Shown here: positions 63,299 through 64,000 of the stretch, piece after piece | Position numbering within the stretch: position 1 is the stretch's first letter | How the letters are laid out: each line of letters starts with the position of its first letter | Assembly: GCF_006782915.1 (NCBI RefSeq) | Contig: NZ_VCNP01000040.1 | Coordinates: forward strand, 62,001 to 126,000 | Source of the DNA: Streptomyces calvus | GTDB taxonomy: Bacteria > Actinomycetota > Actinomycetes > Streptomycetales > Streptomycetaceae | Direction of reading: 5' to 3' | DNA: 64,000 nt | Notes under the pieces: generated by a model | What the model was told of the DNA's origin: nothing | What the model saw: the letters and a program-made list of their open reading frames with translations, nothing else | The model's database searches: none | Translations under genes and position numbers: made by a program

Positions 63299-64000
63299 CT
63301 AGCGCTCGACCTCGCCCTTGATGAACTTCTCGACGTTCTCCCGGGCCTCGTCGTCGAAGTACTGCACCGGCGGGGACTTCATGAAGTACGAGGACGCCGA
63401 GAGGATCGGGCCGCCGATGCCCCGGTCCTTGGCGATCTTCGCGGCACGCAGGGCGTCGATGATGACACCGGCGGAGTTCGGGGAGTCCCAGACCTCGAGC
63501 TTGTACTCCAGGTTCAGCGGGACGTCACCGAAGGCGCGGCCCTCGAGACGGACGTAGGCCCACTTGCGGTCGTCCAGCCAGGCGACGTAGTCGGAGGGAC
63601 CGATGTGGACGTTCTTCTCGCCGAGCTCCCGGTCGGGGATCTGCGAGGTGACGGCCTGCGTCTTGGAGATCTTCTTGGACTCGAGGCGGTCACGCTCGAG
63701 CATGTTCTTGAAGTCCATGTTGCCGCCGACGTTCAACTGCATCGTGCGGTCCAGGACGACACCGCGGTCCTCGAACAGCTTCGCCATGACGCGGTGCGTG
63801 ATGGTGGCGCCGACCTGGGACTTGATGTCGTCACCGACGATCGGCACGCCGGCCTCGGTGAACTTGTCCGCCCACTCCTTGGTGCCGGCGATGAAGACCG
63901 GGAGGGCGTTGACGAAGGCGACCTTGGCGTCGATGGCGCACTGGGCGTAGAACTTCGCCGCGTCCTCGGAGCCGACGGGCAGGTAGCAGACGAGGACGTC
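63299..64000 (-). CDS. ino1: Inositol-3-phosphate synthase (5' truncated)
   Basis: The C-terminal 233 residues; the start lies outside the right edge. DVLVCYLPVGSEDAAKFYAQ, FVNALPVFIAGTKEWADKFT, GDDIKSQVGATITHRVMAKL, LNVGGNMDFKNMLERDRLES and GPSDYVAWLDDRKWAYVRLE are the prokaryotic myo-inositol phosphate synthase sequence. It converts glucose 6-phosphate to inositol 3-phosphate for phosphatidylinositol and mycothiol, linking it to thiol redox (trxBA nearby). An apparent start at 63847 is an internal GTG. Confidence 0.95.
   Translation of the reverse strand, partial: DVLVCYLPVGSEDAAKFYAQCAIDAKVAFVNALPVFIAGTKEWADKFTEAGVPIVGDDIKSQVGATITHRVMAKLFEDRGVVLDRTMQLNVGGNMDFKNMLERDRLESKKISKTQAVTSQIPDRELGEKNVHIGPSDYVAWLDDRKWAYVRLEGRAFGDVPLNLEYKLEVWDSPNSAGVIIDALRAAKIAKDRGIGGPILSASSYFMKSPPVQYFDDEARENVEKFIKGEVER

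Overview
The window is the origin region of a Streptomyces-type actinobacterial chromosome. The evidence is very high GC, many GTG starts, the gene order gyrA-gyrB-dciA-recF-gnd-dnaN-oriC-dnaA-rpmH-rnpA-yidD-yidC-jag-rsmG-parA-parB, DnaA boxes of the TTGTCCACA type, several parS sites (GTTTCACGTGAAAC), class E sortases, a CrgA homologue, and a gamma-butyrolactone receptor/AfsA pair. No phage, transposon, integrase or CRISPR array was seen.

Layout. 1-973: 3' end of a PaaE-like reductase. 1-7.4 kb is the accessory part: a rhodanese, a J-domain protein, a DUF2252 protein, then an ScbR/ArpA-type TetR regulator divergent from an AfsA-type gene that is coupled to an NAD-dependent epimerase-like gene. 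Several short tandem repeats lie here. 7.6-16.4 kb: tRNA-Leu, then the co-directional cell-wall and signalling operon fhaA-fhaB-PP2C-rodA-pbpA-pknB. 16.4-20.2 kb (minus strand): two class E sortases, pabA/trpG, a 53-residue membrane protein and a DUF881 protein. 20.3-24.4 kb: crgA, a DnaA-box cluster, rhomboid protease, cyclophilin, an Ala-rich membrane protein, tRNA-Ala and an HTH regulator. 24.5-29.1 kb: a second Ser/Thr kinase, unknown secreted proteins, a DLW-39 small protein and tRNA-Ile. 29.2-42.3 kb: DUF3566 protein, gyrA, gyrB, dciA, recF, gnd, dnaN, oriC and dnaA, all on the minus strand. 42.7-48.7 kb (plus strand): rpmH to parB. 49-59.5 kb: a GNAT protein, then a minus-strand block DUF6049-murJ-pseudokinase-sigM-anti-sigma-trxB-trxA. 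59.7-64 kb: pcnA, two parS sites inside long perfect palindromes, an LppU-type protein, an MFS protein and the 3' end of inositol phosphate synthase.

How it works together. DnaA, DnaN, gyrase, DciA and RecF serve replication from oriC. ParA, ParB and the dispersed parS sites (eight perfect, two one-mismatch) organise the origin. YidC/Jag/RnpA/RpmH form the usual translation and membrane-insertion neighbour group. PknB/FhaA/PbpA/RodA on one side and MurJ plus a separate pseudokinase on the other look like two halves of the phospho-regulated peptidoglycan system known from mycobacteria. The least expected element is the gamma-butyrolactone signalling cassette about 35 kb from oriC. Its AfsA-type gene carries a TTA codon and has a receptor-type operator overlapping a good promoter. 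Calls rest on reading the sequence and on remembered family features; no database search was run.
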